The notes below the pieces were generated by a model. That model was given only the letters and a program-made list of their open reading frames with translations, had not been told where the DNA came from and made no database searches. 64,000 nt of DNA from positions 76,932-140,931 of the forward strand of contig NZ_JBAKFX010000006.1 in the NCBI RefSeq assembly GCF_037577855.1, read 5' to 3'. Numbering within the stretch: the first letter of the stretch is position 1; the number at the start of each line of letters is the position of its first letter. Positions 52,818 through 61,384 of the stretch are shown here, in pieces. The stretch is from Dethiothermospora halolimnae. GTDB lineage: Bacteria > Bacillota > Clostridia > Tissierellales > VENL01. The translations under genes were made by a program, and so were the position numbers.

Positions 52818-54380
52818 TTGAAACAATACATGGAGAAATATTTCTCTCAATCAAAGATAAAAGAACTAATAGAAACATTCACATTTTCAGAACTCCGTAA
52901 ACTATTAGGAGAACTGGATATAGAATTCTTTGCTCTCTGTTACTTTCCTAAATACTTTGATAGACAATTTGGGAGATTTCACAGGGAGCTTTTTACTGAA
53001 TTAAAATATATGCTAAATAATAAAGGGTTGATTGAGGCTTTTGGACTCCCAAGGGAGCATGGGAAAAGCACAATCAACTCATTTTTATTTCCCTTGTATT
53101 CTACACTATATAATAAATCACAATTCACATTGATAATATCAGCTACAGAACAAATAGCACTACCTTTTCTTGATATGATAAAGGATGAACTTGAAAATAA
53201 TGAATTATTAAAAGAGGACTTCGGTGTTGAGAAAGGCAACAGATGGAATAATAATGAGATATGGATTAAAAGTAGAGGTGTACTTGATTCTTGTATTATG
53301 ATTCGAGGAATAGATGGTTCGCTTAGAGGAATACATTATAAGCAGTATAGACCTAACTTAGTATTGTTAGATGATTTATTAAAGGATGATACAGCTAAAT
53401 CAGAAACTAAGAGAGAACAAGTTAAAAGTACATTTAGAGATGTAGTTATTCCGATAGGAACTAAAGATACGAATATATTAGTAGTTGGTACAATTCTACA
53501 TGAAGAGGATTTGATGTCTGATTTATTGAAAGGTAGAATACCAGGGGTTAGGAGTATAAAGAAGTCAGCTATTATAAATTGGTCAGCACGAGATGATCTT
53601 TGGAGTAAATGGGAAAAATCATATAATAATTTGAAGGACTTAGATAGGATAGAAACTGCTAAGTCTTTTTTTTATGTCCATAAACAAGAAATGCTAGAGG
53701 AAACAGAAATATTATGGGATGAATATTTAGATTACTATTATTTAATGTGCAAAAAGCAAAGCATGGGAGATAAATCTTTTTATAAAGAAATGCAAAATGA
53801 TCCAAGAAGTACAGATGATTATGTGTTTCAGGATATTGGTTATTGGGAGAAGTTGCCTGATCTTGAGGAGATGGAAATTGTTATATATATTGACCCAGCA
53901 ATAAAAGCTGGTAAGAGAAACGATTATAGTGCTATTACTGTATTAGGACAACATAGAAAAACGAAGCAGATGTATGTAATATATGGTAATATATATAAAC
54001 TACTACCAGATGATTTATTTAAGGTAGCCATTGAAAAAATAGAAAATTATAGTCCAGATAAAATTGGCTTTGAAGTTAATCAAGCACAGAGTTATATGAA
54101 GCAGAAGTTTGAAGAGGAACTATGGAAAAATAAAATTTATATATCAGTTGAGGAGATAAATAGCAGAGGTAATAAGCATGAAAGAATTATGAGCCTTGAG
54201 CCAGATGTAAAGAAAGGACATATACTGTTCAATTCTTCCAATGTGAGTTATAATAATCAAGTAAGGGATTATAATAAATTTGCTAAAAATGATGATTCAC
54301 CAGATAGCTTATATGGAGCAGTTCAATTAGTTCAAGGAGTACAGAAGTTGAAGTTTTATGATAGAAAGTTGCTGTTTTAA
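52818..54380 (+). CDS. Terminase large subunit (TerL)
   Basis: The packaging motor ATPase/nuclease, about 520 aa. Walker A variant LPREHGKST, coupling region FTLIISATEQIALPFLDMI, Walker B NLVLLDDLLKDD, motif III VVGTILHEEDL. The RNase H-like nuclease domain shows IYIDPAIKAGKRNDYSAITVLG, IGFEVNQAQ and SPDSLYGAV. The TTG at 52818 has no ribosome site. An in-frame ATT at 52779, nine bases after AGGGGG, would add 13 residues and may be the true, rare start. Confidence 0.9.
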   Translation: MKQYMEKYFSQSKIKELIETFTFSELRKLLGELDIEFFALCYFPKYFDRQFGRFHRELFTELKYMLNNKGLIEAFGLPREHGKSTINSFLFPLYSTLYNKSQFTLIISATEQIALPFLDMIKDELENNELLKEDFGVEKGNRWNNNEIWIKSRGVLDSCIMIRGIDGSLRGIHYKQYRPNLVLLDDLLKDDTAKSETKREQVKSTFRDVVIPIGTKDTNILVVGTILHEEDLMSDLLKGRIPGVRSIKKSAIINWSARDDLWSKWEKSYNNLKDLDRIETAKSFFYVHKQEMLEETEILWDEYLDYYYLMCKKQSMGDKSFYKEMQNDPRSTDDYVFQDIGYWEKLPDLEEMEIVIYIDPAIKAGKRNDYSAITVLGQHRKTKQMYVIYGNIYKLLPDDLFKVAIEKIENYSPDKIGFEVNQAQSYMKQKFEEELWKNKIYISVEEINSRGNKHERIMSLEPDVKKGHILFNSSNVSYNNQVRDYNKFAKNDDSPDSLYGAVQLVQGVQKLKFYDRKLLF

Positions 54381-54486
54381 AGAAAAAAATACACTTAATA
54401 TAGAAATTGGGGTATAATAGTAGTATAATGATTGGTATGGTTATTTGATTAAATCTAAGATTTGTAAATAAGGGAGGGACTTTAAT

Positions 54487-54918
54487 ATGAATAATCAATA
54501 TTCTGCTTTAGAGATTGCAAGATATATTATTAATAAATGTACTGTAGAAAACTCTCCAATAAGTAATTTACAATTACAAAAGATATTGTATTTTTTACAG
54601 AAAGAATATCTTGTTAATAGAAATAGTGTTTTGTTTTCTGATGAAATTCAAGCTTGGCAATTTGGACCAGTAGTGCCAGAAGTATATTATCAATATTGTG
54701 GTTTTGGTTCAATGGCTATTACAATGAACTATGAAGTTGAAATAGGTGCTGATGACATTAGCATAATTGATCGTATTGTAAATGAAAAACGTTGTAAAAA
54801 TCCATGGGACTTAGTTTCAGAAACACATGTCGATGGGAAAGCATGGGCTATAGTTTATCGTGATGGAATAGGAAATCATAGTATCATACCAACAGAATTA
54901 ATAAGAACGAGAGGGTAG
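54487..54918 (+). CDS. Panacea-domain (DUF4065/SocA-like) antitoxin
   Basis: This 143-aa protein matches the Panacea/SocA-type fold: YSALEIARYIINKCTVENSPISNLQLQKILYFLQKEYLVN...DEIQAWQFGPVVPEVYYQYCGFG, ending with DGKAWAIVYRDGIGNHSIIPTELI. Panacea domains are known antitoxins that neutralise many unrelated toxins. AGGGAGGG precedes the ATG. The next gene starts six bases after the stop and encodes a membrane protein, the expected toxin partner. Confidence 0.85.
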   Translation: MNNQYSALEIARYIINKCTVENSPISNLQLQKILYFLQKEYLVNRNSVLFSDEIQAWQFGPVVPEVYYQYCGFGSMAITMNYEVEIGADDISIIDRIVNEKRCKNPWDLVSETHVDGKAWAIVYRDGIGNHSIIPTELIRTRG

Positions 54919-54924
54919 TAGGTT

Positions 54925-55758
54925 TTGGAAATTACAAATATAGATAAAAATAGAGATAAATTCAAAATGCTTTTATTTAAAATGGCTAAATCACAAGATA
55001 TTTTGAGTACTCCTAAACAGAAAAGTGATGTCTATATTGAGTTAGAATCTATTTATTATGATTTGGATAACCCAGATGAATTTAGACACTTTTATTCTGA
55101 TATTTTTGCAGTTATATCTCAGATAGATAAAGAACCACAGTTGGGAAATACAGAAATATTAAGTCAAAACATGGATATTATCAGAAGGGGGTATAAACCT
55201 CAAAATAAAGATGAAAATAAAGGCATACTTATAGATGTCAGCAAGCAGATTAATAAGTTATATGATCATATTAATTTAGATATAGCAAGGCTGAATTATT
55301 TTAAAACAATAGAATCTAGAACTCAAAGTGATTTGCAAAAAGTTAATGGAACTTTGAATAAAGTTGAAACATCAGTAAAAGAAATGGAGGACAATATAAA
55401 AAAAGCTGATGATATGGAAAAGCAGTATATTACTATACTTGGTATTTTTGCGGCGATTGTTTTGGCTTTTACAGGCGGGATAGCGTTTTCAACATCGGTA
55501 TTAGAAAACATAGCAAATGCTAGTATATATAGGCTTGTATTTATTACAGTTGCATTGGCTTTCATCTTAAGTAATACAGTTTATATTTTAACTAGATTTA
55601 TTTTAGAATTAAATAAGAAGGAAGATAAAGTCATAGATTATCCAAAATTTATGAAAAATTTAAATATTGTGTACATTGCAGCTATAGTAATACTAATTGT
55701 TTGTTGGTTATTTGATGTTAAAAAAGCTGCAGAATTGTTTAGAAATTGGATTTATTAA
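54925..55758 (+). CDS. Membrane protein, probable toxin partner of the Panacea antitoxin
   Basis: This 277-aa protein starts at TTG 54925, coupled to the antitoxin gene. Its N-terminal 100 residues are soluble and there is a coiled coil at about 100-165 (QSDLQKVNGTLNKVETSVKEMEDNIKKADDMEKQY). Three membrane helices follow (TILGIFAAIVLAFTGGIAF; VFITVALAFILSNTVYILT; IVYIAAIVILIVCWLF). Membrane-acting toxins paired with Panacea antitoxins are known, and here the pairing is inferred from order. It may stabilise the element or act in phage defence. Confidence 0.7.
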   Translation: MEITNIDKNRDKFKMLLFKMAKSQDILSTPKQKSDVYIELESIYYDLDNPDEFRHFYSDIFAVISQIDKEPQLGNTEILSQNMDIIRRGYKPQNKDENKGILIDVSKQINKLYDHINLDIARLNYFKTIESRTQSDLQKVNGTLNKVETSVKEMEDNIKKADDMEKQYITILGIFAAIVLAFTGGIAFSTSVLENIANASIYRLVFITVALAFILSNTVYILTRFILELNKKEDKVIDYPKFMKNLNIVYIAAIVILIVCWLFDVKKAAELFRNWIY

Positions 55759-55815
55759 AGCTGTTTGTATTTGTATACAGATGGCTTTTTTTATTTTTTG
55801 AAAGGAGCTGATAAT

Positions 55816-57111
55816 TTGCAAATAACAGAAAAGTTAATATTACAATGTCTAAAGGAACTTGAGAAAACAGCATTATCTAAGCAGAGATATCAAGATTATT
55901 ATGAAGGAAACCATAATATCTTAAAAGACTACGCTATGCAGGACAGTAGAAGTAATATGAAGTTAGTTTTCAATTTTCCTAGGAAATTTGTTGATAATGA
56001 AACAGGCTACCTTTTGGGTAAGCCTGTTAATTTTGTGTCCAAAACTGATGATGAAGATATAATTGATGTTATTGACAAAAATATAAGTCATTGGGATAAG
56101 GAACATAATATTAATCTTAGAAAGGAAAGTGAAATATTTGGAGAAAGCTATGAGCTAGATTACATCAATTCAGATGGTGAGTTCTGTGCCACAATACTAA
56201 ATCCACTTAATAGCTATGTATTAGAAGATGGGACTGCTGAAAGAAATTTACTATTAGCTATACATAAATTTAAAAGGAGATTTGATGATAAAACCTATCT
56301 TGATGTATATACAGATACTGAAATTATCCATTATGAAATAGAAAATAGAGATGGATTAAAGGAGATAGGGAGACATAGCCATATCTTTGGAAGAGTCCCT
56401 GTAATAGTATGTCCAGCCAATAGTGAAAGAAGAAGTGGATTTCAAGATGTAATTTCTTTATTTGATGCATATAACTCTATTAATTCAGATTTGTGTAATG
56501 AGATAGCTGATCATAGAAATGCTTATCTTGTAATTGAAAATGCAAAGATTGAAGAAGAGGATTTATTAAAGATGAAAAGTATGGGAATTATACAAGTACC
56601 AAAGGGTGGAGCTGTTAAGTGGCTTACTAAGGATATTAATGATTCCTTTGTAAAGAATGAACTAGATAATATTGAAAGAAAAATATATGATATGATGGAT
56701 GAGGTGAATTTCAATGAAAACTGGGCTTCAAACACATCATCATTGGCACTTCGGAATAAACTTTTAAATCTTGAAAATAGAGTAGCAATGAGAGAAGCTA
56801 TGATGGAAAAGGTAATTAGGCAAAGGCTTAAGAACCTTTTTATTTTTTTGTCTAAAAAAGAAGGTAAACAATTTGACTATAGAGATGTAGCAATTAAATT
56901 CACAAGAAATCTTCCAACAGATCTTGTGGGTCTTGCAGATGTAATAGTAAAACTTCAAAATGTATGTTCACAGGAAACCTTGCTTACATTATTGCCTTTT
57001 ATAGAGAATCCAAAGGTAGAAGTGAGTAAATTCAAATCAGAGGAGGAGATGATAGATATTGATAATTGGAAAGAAGGTTTAAAGATTGGAGGAGGTGATA
57101 CTAGAAACTAA
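55816..57111 (+). CDS. Portal protein (SPP1 gp6-like)
   Basis: The start TTG 55816 follows AAAGGAG; the upstream in-frame ATG at 55765 lies before the ribosome site. The 431-aa protein follows the SPP1-type portal family: RYQDYYEGNHNIL, NMKLVFNFPRKFVDNETGYLLGKPVNF, YELDYINSDGEFCATILNPLNSYVLED, DVISLFDAYNSINSDLCNEIADHRNAYLVI and NFNENWASNTSSLALRNKLLNLENRVAMRE. It forms the dodecameric DNA entry ring of the capsid. It overlaps the next gene. Confidence 0.9.
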   Translation: MQITEKLILQCLKELEKTALSKQRYQDYYEGNHNILKDYAMQDSRSNMKLVFNFPRKFVDNETGYLLGKPVNFVSKTDDEDIIDVIDKNISHWDKEHNINLRKESEIFGESYELDYINSDGEFCATILNPLNSYVLEDGTAERNLLLAIHKFKRRFDDKTYLDVYTDTEIIHYEIENRDGLKEIGRHSHIFGRVPVIVCPANSERRSGFQDVISLFDAYNSINSDLCNEIADHRNAYLVIENAKIEEEDLLKMKSMGIIQVPKGGAVKWLTKDINDSFVKNELDNIERKIYDMMDEVNFNENWASNTSSLALRNKLLNLENRVAMREAMMEKVIRQRLKNLFIFLSKKEGKQFDYRDVAIKFTRNLPTDLVGLADVIVKLQNVCSQETLLTLLPFIENPKVEVSKFKSEEEMIDIDNWKEGLKIGGGDTRN

Positions 57112-57838
57112 ACAGAAAGCAATAAAAAAAGTAGAGGATAAGATAAAGGATACCTATAAGGAACATGAAAAAATACTTAGTATATTTCTTTTATTATTAA
57201 TAGATTACTTTGATAAGTATTCTATAGGAGAGAGGTTTTCAGTAAATAGGCATCAGAGAAGAGCAATACTAAAAGATGTTGAGAGAAGGATTATTAAGGA
57301 AATAAAAGCATTCGGATATAGAGAAGTTGAATTTAATAAAAGGGTACTAGGAGAGATTATAAAGGATACATATAAGAGTCATTATGATTTTATTGGAGGT
57401 GATAAGAATATATTATTAAATCCATTTTTAATTCAGGATATTATATTTAGAGATTATAAAGGCGATAGAATAGATAATCGTATTATAAATAATAAAAAGA
57501 AACTAGCTAATAGACTGTATAAAGGATTTGATAAAGCATTAATTAATAATGATACCCTAGGGGAAACTTCAAAGGAGTTAAAAGGAATATTTAACAAGTC
57601 AAAATATGAAAGCTATAGATTACTTATGAATGAACAAGCGAGAGTATTTAATGCAGTACAGACTAAAATATTTATAGATGAATCAACCATTGAAAAAGTT
57701 ATGTGGGTATCGGTTTTATGTCCAAATACATGTCCATATTGTGAAATGATGGATGGAAGTGTATTTGACATAAATGATTCTAGTAGACCAGAAATACCAG
57801 CCCATGTTCTATGTCAATGTTACTGGATACCAGTATAG
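57086..57838 (+). CDS. Phage head morphogenesis / minor capsid protein (SPP1 gp7-like)
   Basis: About 250 aa, overlapping the portal gene end. The start could be TTG 57086 or GTG 57095, since GGAGGAGG lies across this region. It has a helical N-terminus and the family C-terminus MNEQARVFNAVQTKIF...VLCPNTCPYCEMMDGSVFDI...IPAHVLCQCYW, a Cys/His-rich end typical of SPP1 gp7/Mu gpF proteins. It binds the portal and acts in DNA ejection or capsid assembly. Confidence 0.87.
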   Translation: MEEVILETKQKAIKKVEDKIKDTYKEHEKILSIFLLLLIDYFDKYSIGERFSVNRHQRRAILKDVERRIIKEIKAFGYREVEFNKRVLGEIIKDTYKSHYDFIGGDKNILLNPFLIQDIIFRDYKGDRIDNRIINNKKKLANRLYKGFDKALINNDTLGETSKELKGIFNKSKYESYRLLMNEQARVFNAVQTKIFIDESTIEKVMWVSVLCPNTCPYCEMMDGSVFDINDSSRPEIPAHVLCQCYWIPV

Positions 57839-57901
57839 TAAAAAGATAATGTGTCTTTGGTTTTATAAGTCAAAGGGACAAAATACAAGGAGGAATTTAT
57901 T

Positions 57902-58519
57902 ATGAAATTTGAAGAAGTTAAAAATTATATTGAGGAAAATAGAGAATCAGAAGAAGTAAAATCATATCTTCAGGAGCTTAACTCATTAACTGTTGAAGGT
58001 GTGAAAGGTTTTATTGAATCAGATGAGAATGCTAAAAGTTGGCTTGATTCTATTAAAGATAAGCATTTAGCAAAGGGAATTGGAACATGGAAAAGTAACA
58101 ATCTTGAAAAGCTTATAGATAAAGAAATTGAGTCAAGGTTTCCAGAGAAGGATGAAAAAGATATCGAAGTTGAAAAGCTTAAATCAGAAGTAGCAAATAT
58201 GAAAAAAGAAAAGCAAAGGGAAGTTTTAACTAACAAAGCCATCAAAATAGCAAATGAAAAGCATCTACCACTTAGTTTGGTGGATTTTTTTATTGCTGAA
58301 AATGAGGAAGATACATCTAAGAATTTATCTGTTCTTGAAGATGTATTTAGTAAATCGGTTCAAGGTGAAGTTGAAAAAAGATTGAAAGGTGATGGTTATA
58401 CACCACCAAAGGAAGATAACAAACAAACCTTTACATTGGAAGCTGTTAAAAACATGTCCCAAGAAGAAGTAAATAAAAACTGGGACAGTGTTAAAGAGAT
58501 ATTAAAAAATGAAAATTAG
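57902..58519 (+). CDS. Capsid scaffolding protein (DUF4355-like)
   Basis: This 205-aa acidic/basic coiled-coil protein contains KDIEVEKLKSEVANMKKEKQREVLTNKAIKIANEKHLPLSLVDFFIAENEEDTSKNLSVLEDVF, the pattern of phage scaffolds encoded just before the coat gene. The N-terminus is an unusual helical repeat (SYLQELNSLTVEGVKGFIESDENAKSWLDSI). AGGAGG precedes the ATG. It guides coat assembly and leaves the mature shell. Confidence 0.82.
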   Translation: MKFEEVKNYIEENRESEEVKSYLQELNSLTVEGVKGFIESDENAKSWLDSIKDKHLAKGIGTWKSNNLEKLIDKEIESRFPEKDEKDIEVEKLKSEVANMKKEKQREVLTNKAIKIANEKHLPLSLVDFFIAENEEDTSKNLSVLEDVFSKSVQGEVEKRLKGDGYTPPKEDNKQTFTLEAVKNMSQEEVNKNWDSVKEILKNEN

Positions 58520-58537
58520 AAAGGATAAGGTGATAAT

Positions 58538-59368
58538 ATGTCAGTACAAAATTTTATACCAACTATATGGAGTGCAAGGTTAAATGAAAAATTTAAGAGA
58601 AATTTAGTATATGGAAACTGTGTTAATACAGATTATGAAGGAGAAATCAATGGACAGGGAAGTACAGTTAAGATTAATTCTATAGGTTCAGTTACAATAG
58701 GTGATTATGATAAAACTACTGGTGTTGGAAAACCAGAGGAGCTTAGTAGTGAACAAACATCATTAGTAATAGACCAAGCTAAGTATTTTAATTTCCAAGT
58801 AGATGACATTGATAAGGCACAGGCTAATGTAGATTTATTAGAGGGAGGAATAAAGGAAGCTGCTTTTGGACTTGCTAATACCTGCGATAAATACATAGCA
58901 GGATTTTATACAGAGGTAAAGGCAGGTAATATAATAGGAGATGATACAACACCTATTGTTCCAACTAAAAGTGATGCCTATGACTATCTTGTGGATTTGG
59001 GAGTTATATTAGATGAGAATGATGTTCCAGAAGATAATAGATTTGTTGTTGTTCCAGCATGGTTCTATGGGTTGCTTGTTAAAGATCCAAGATTCACAAA
59101 GGAAATGGATGTTATGAGAACTGGCTTTGTAGGTAATATAGATAATATGGCAGTATATAAATCAAACAATGTTCCAAATACTGCAGGAACAAAATATAAA
59201 ATTATAGCAGGTCATAAAAGTGCAATTTCCTTTGCAGGACAAGTTGATTCAGTAGAAGCATATAGACCAGAATCACAGTTTAGTGATGCTATTAAAGGAC
59301 TTGAAGTTTATGGTGCTAAGGTTATTAAACCAGAGGCATTAGCAATACTTATAGCAAATAAAGCTTAA
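58538..59368 (+). CDS. Major capsid protein
   Basis: The 276-aa coat protein resembles P22/SPP1-type HK97-fold coats without a proteolysed leader: FIPTIWSARLNEKFKRNLVYGNCVNTDYEGEINGQGSTVKINSIGSVTIGDYDK, SLVIDQAKYFNFQVDDIDKAQANVDLLEGGIKEAAFGLANTCDKYIAG and VVPAWFYGLLVKDPRFTKE. The separate scaffold gene before it and absence of a protease gene agree with this assembly type. Ribosome site AGGATAAGGTGAT. Confidence 0.88.
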   Translation: MSVQNFIPTIWSARLNEKFKRNLVYGNCVNTDYEGEINGQGSTVKINSIGSVTIGDYDKTTGVGKPEELSSEQTSLVIDQAKYFNFQVDDIDKAQANVDLLEGGIKEAAFGLANTCDKYIAGFYTEVKAGNIIGDDTTPIVPTKSDAYDYLVDLGVILDENDVPEDNRFVVVPAWFYGLLVKDPRFTKEMDVMRTGFVGNIDNMAVYKSNNVPNTAGTKYKIIAGHKSAISFAGQVDSVEAYRPESQFSDAIKGLEVYGAKVIKPEALAILIANKA

Positions 59369-59441
59369 AGATTTTATAAAGTATAAAACTTAGGGGTGTG
59401 CCTATTGGTACATCCCTTTAAAATTTGAAAGGAGTGATACT

Positions 59442-59591
59442 ATGACATGGTATTTAAATAAAGAAACAGGAATGAAATGGGAAGTTACAGATGAGGAATT
59501 AATAAAAAGATTATCTAAGGATAAAAATTATGAGTTTATTAAAACAGCAAAGAAGAATTCTACAAAATCAAAGAAAACAAGTAAGAAGTAG
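59442..59591 (+). CDS. Small Lys-rich protein of the capsid module
   Basis: The 49-aa ORF starts with AAAGGAG eight bases before ATG 59442. The sequence starts MTWYLNKETGMKWEVTDEELIKRLSKDKNY and ends in a Lys/Ser/Thr-rich tail. Small genes at this position (between coat and connector) are common in Firmicute phages. Function unknown. Confidence 0.6.
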   Translation: MTWYLNKETGMKWEVTDEELIKRLSKDKNYEFIKTAKKNSTKSKKTSKK

Positions 59592-59599
59592 GTGATAGT

Positions 59600-59908
59600 A
59601 TGGATAATTTAATATTAATGAAAGAACTTTTAGGAATTGATACAGAGGATACTTCAAAGGATAGTATCCTCAATCATTTCTTAAATAAGGCAAGGAATAT
59701 TATACTTACATATTGCAATGTAGATGAATTATCATCAGATTATGATGGTGTAGTTGTAGATTTTGCAGTATATCTATATAAGAATAAAAATAATACAGGA
59801 GTTATGAAGAAAATAGAAGGTGAGAGAAGTGTTACATTTGAAATAGGTCTTCCTGAGAATATAAGATTAGCATTGCCACTGCCTAAGATAAAGGTCGGTG
59901 GCTATTAA
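59600..59908 (+). CDS. Head-tail connector (gp15/gp6-like)
   Basis: This 102-aa helical protein contains MKELLGIDTEDTSKDSILNHFLNKARNIILTYCNVDEL...VVVDFAVYLYKNKNNTGVMKKIEGERSVTFE. That is the phage 'gp6-like head-tail connector' pattern, which docks under the portal. AGGTGATAG precedes the ATG, and the stop overlaps the ATG of the next gene. Confidence 0.85.
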   Translation: MDNLILMKELLGIDTEDTSKDSILNHFLNKARNIILTYCNVDELSSDYDGVVVDFAVYLYKNKNNTGVMKKIEGERSVTFEIGLPENIRLALPLPKIKVGGY

Positions 59909-60171
59909 TGTTTTATGATACAGAAATAAAGGTGCTCGATAAAAATTTAATGGAGGTCAAAACAATTATGGGAGATTTACAGCTTTTTTATAAGGTAATT
60001 AGATTTGAAGATGATATAGATGTAGTAATTAGAAATAGAGTGTTTTGTGATAGAGAATCTTGTATCAATAGTGGAAGTTATTTTTTAATAGAAGGGATTA
60101 GATATAAAGTTATTGATATCAAAAAGTGGAGTGACTATTTAGAAATACTAATATATGAATGTGGTGGGTAG
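59908..60171 (+). CDS. Head-closure / stopper-like protein
   Basis: This 87-aa beta-rich protein reads MFYDTEIKVLDKNLMEVKTIMGDLQLFYKVIRFEDDIDVVIRNRVFCDRESCINSGSYFLIEGIRYKVIDIKKWSDYLEILIYEC. Its position right after the connector and the 'G.RYKVidIkkw.dylEi.iyE' end fit SPP1 gp16-type stoppers. It would close the portal channel after packaging. Translationally coupled. Confidence 0.7.
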   Translation: MFYDTEIKVLDKNLMEVKTIMGDLQLFYKVIRFEDDIDVVIRNRVFCDRESCINSGSYFLIEGIRYKVIDIKKWSDYLEILIYECGG

Positions 60172-60180
60172 GTGGTTTGA

Positions 60181-61056
60181 TTGAAAAGAATAGATGATTA
60201 TTTGGATTTTTTACTTCAGGAAAAAGGAGAAGATATTTTATTTAAAGGTCAGAATAAGAAAGCTATAATTTCAGATGCAAAAAATAAAATTAATTTTTAT
60301 GATGATAAATTTATAAGAACAGATTTTGAAATAAAAACTGGAAATGTAATAACTTATCAAGATAGAAAATGGCTCATTATTAGTGAAGTGGATAAGAATA
60401 AAAAGTCATATAAGGCTAGAATGAGGAAAAGTAACTTTGATATTAATTTTATCATTAACAATGATGTAAAAAATATCAACTCTATAATAGAAAATTTAAA
60501 ATTTACTCTAGATGACTCTAATGCAATACCCCTGGATGATTATGATATTAGAGTAATAATGGGAGATAGTGAAGTTACTGAAAATATAGATGTAAATGAT
60601 CGTTTTATTAAAATGGGCAAGGCATGGAAAGTAGTAGGAATAGATAAAACTAAAAAGGGATTGCTGATACTAGAATGTAATAAAGATAGTTTTGTTAGTG
60701 GTGATGATAAAGAAAATGAGATAGCTAATGCAGATTCACTAAAACCACCTATTCCAACTACGGATTATAGCATTGAATTAGAACCTTCTATGACTGGTAC
60801 TTATAATGATTTTAGAGTTATTATTGATTATGAAAATACATTTACTGCTAAAGTCAAAAATAATGACACGCTAGTTGATGAGCCAGTACAGTTTAGTATT
60901 ACTGGAGATGTAAACCAACTAGAAATAATGTCCCAAACAGATAAAGAAATAACTTTAAAAGGCAAAGATTTTGGTAATATAACACTTACTGTAGCGTTGA
61001 AGAAGGATAATACAGTTACTATAAGTAAGGATATGCCGATAGAATACATTTATTAA
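60181..61056 (+). CDS. Neck-region protein with duplicated beta modules and Ig-like C-terminus
   Basis: The 291-aa protein starts at TTG 60181 after GGTAGGTGG. Two similar modules are seen. The first is about 30-75 (FEIKTGNVITYQDRKWLIISEVDKNKKSYKARM) and the second about 105-175 (VTENIDVNDRFIKMGKAWKVVGIDKTKKGLLILEC); both resemble the stopper-type fold. The C-terminus (190-291, YSIELEPSMTGTYNDFRVIIDYENTFTAKVKNN...ITLTVALKK) looks like a bacterial Ig-like domain. It may be a neck or head-surface protein. It is the last virion-type gene of the element. Confidence 0.6.
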   Translation: MKRIDDYLDFLLQEKGEDILFKGQNKKAIISDAKNKINFYDDKFIRTDFEIKTGNVITYQDRKWLIISEVDKNKKSYKARMRKSNFDINFIINNDVKNINSIIENLKFTLDDSNAIPLDDYDIRVIMGDSEVTENIDVNDRFIKMGKAWKVVGIDKTKKGLLILECNKDSFVSGDDKENEIANADSLKPPIPTTDYSIELEPSMTGTYNDFRVIIDYENTFTAKVKNNDTLVDEPVQFSITGDVNQLEIMSQTDKEITLKGKDFGNITLTVALKKDNTVTISKDMPIEYIY

Positions 61057-61080
61057 TGTCCTTTAATTAGGGCATTTTTT
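61055..61080 (+). terminator. Terminator closing the capsid module
   Basis: AATGtCCT pairs with AGGgCATT around TTAATT, followed by seven Ts. It ends the virion genes. Confidence 0.75.
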
Positions 61081-61153
61081 TATTTTTTGGACTTGTAGTG
61101 TAGATATAGGACAAATTGATAACTTCATATATATATTTCAAAGGGGGTTTTAT

Positions 61154-61282
61154 ATGAGAAAAAAGACAAAGTTTATTGTTAAAGAGACATTCGCCAATGA
61201 AAATCTAAGTGATATGAAAGATAACTTTATAGATAAATTTATAAATATAATCGTGAGATCGGAAATAAGTCAAAATCAATAA
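61154..61282 (+). CDS. 42-aa protein before the integrase
   Basis: ATG 61154 lies eight bases after AAGGGGG. MRKKTKFIVKETFANENLSDMKDNFIDKFINIIVRSEISQNQ is short, basic at the start and helical. Similar tiny genes lie next to serine recombinases in clostridial elements. It could be a recombination directionality factor or regulator, but that is only a positional guess. Confidence 0.55.
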   Translation: MRKKTKFIVKETFANENLSDMKDNFIDKFINIIVRSEISQNQ

Positions 61283-61286
61283 TTTG

Positions 61287-61311
61287 GTTGGGGGATTACG
61301 AATCCCCCAAC
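61287..61311. repeat. Host-type GGGGGATT hairpin repeat inside the element (inverted)
   Basis: Arms GTTGGGGGATT and AATCCCCCAAC around ACG; the centre shows the reverse orientation to the copies at 9.6, 16.5 and 18.86 kb. Degenerate parts follow (AGGAATCCCTCAATAACT, GGACTCCCACAATAA). Confidence 0.85.
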
Positions 61312-61384
61312 AACTAAATAAGAAGGAATCCCTCAATAACTAAAATAGGACTCCCACAATAATTATTAAAGTGAATAAATTAAG

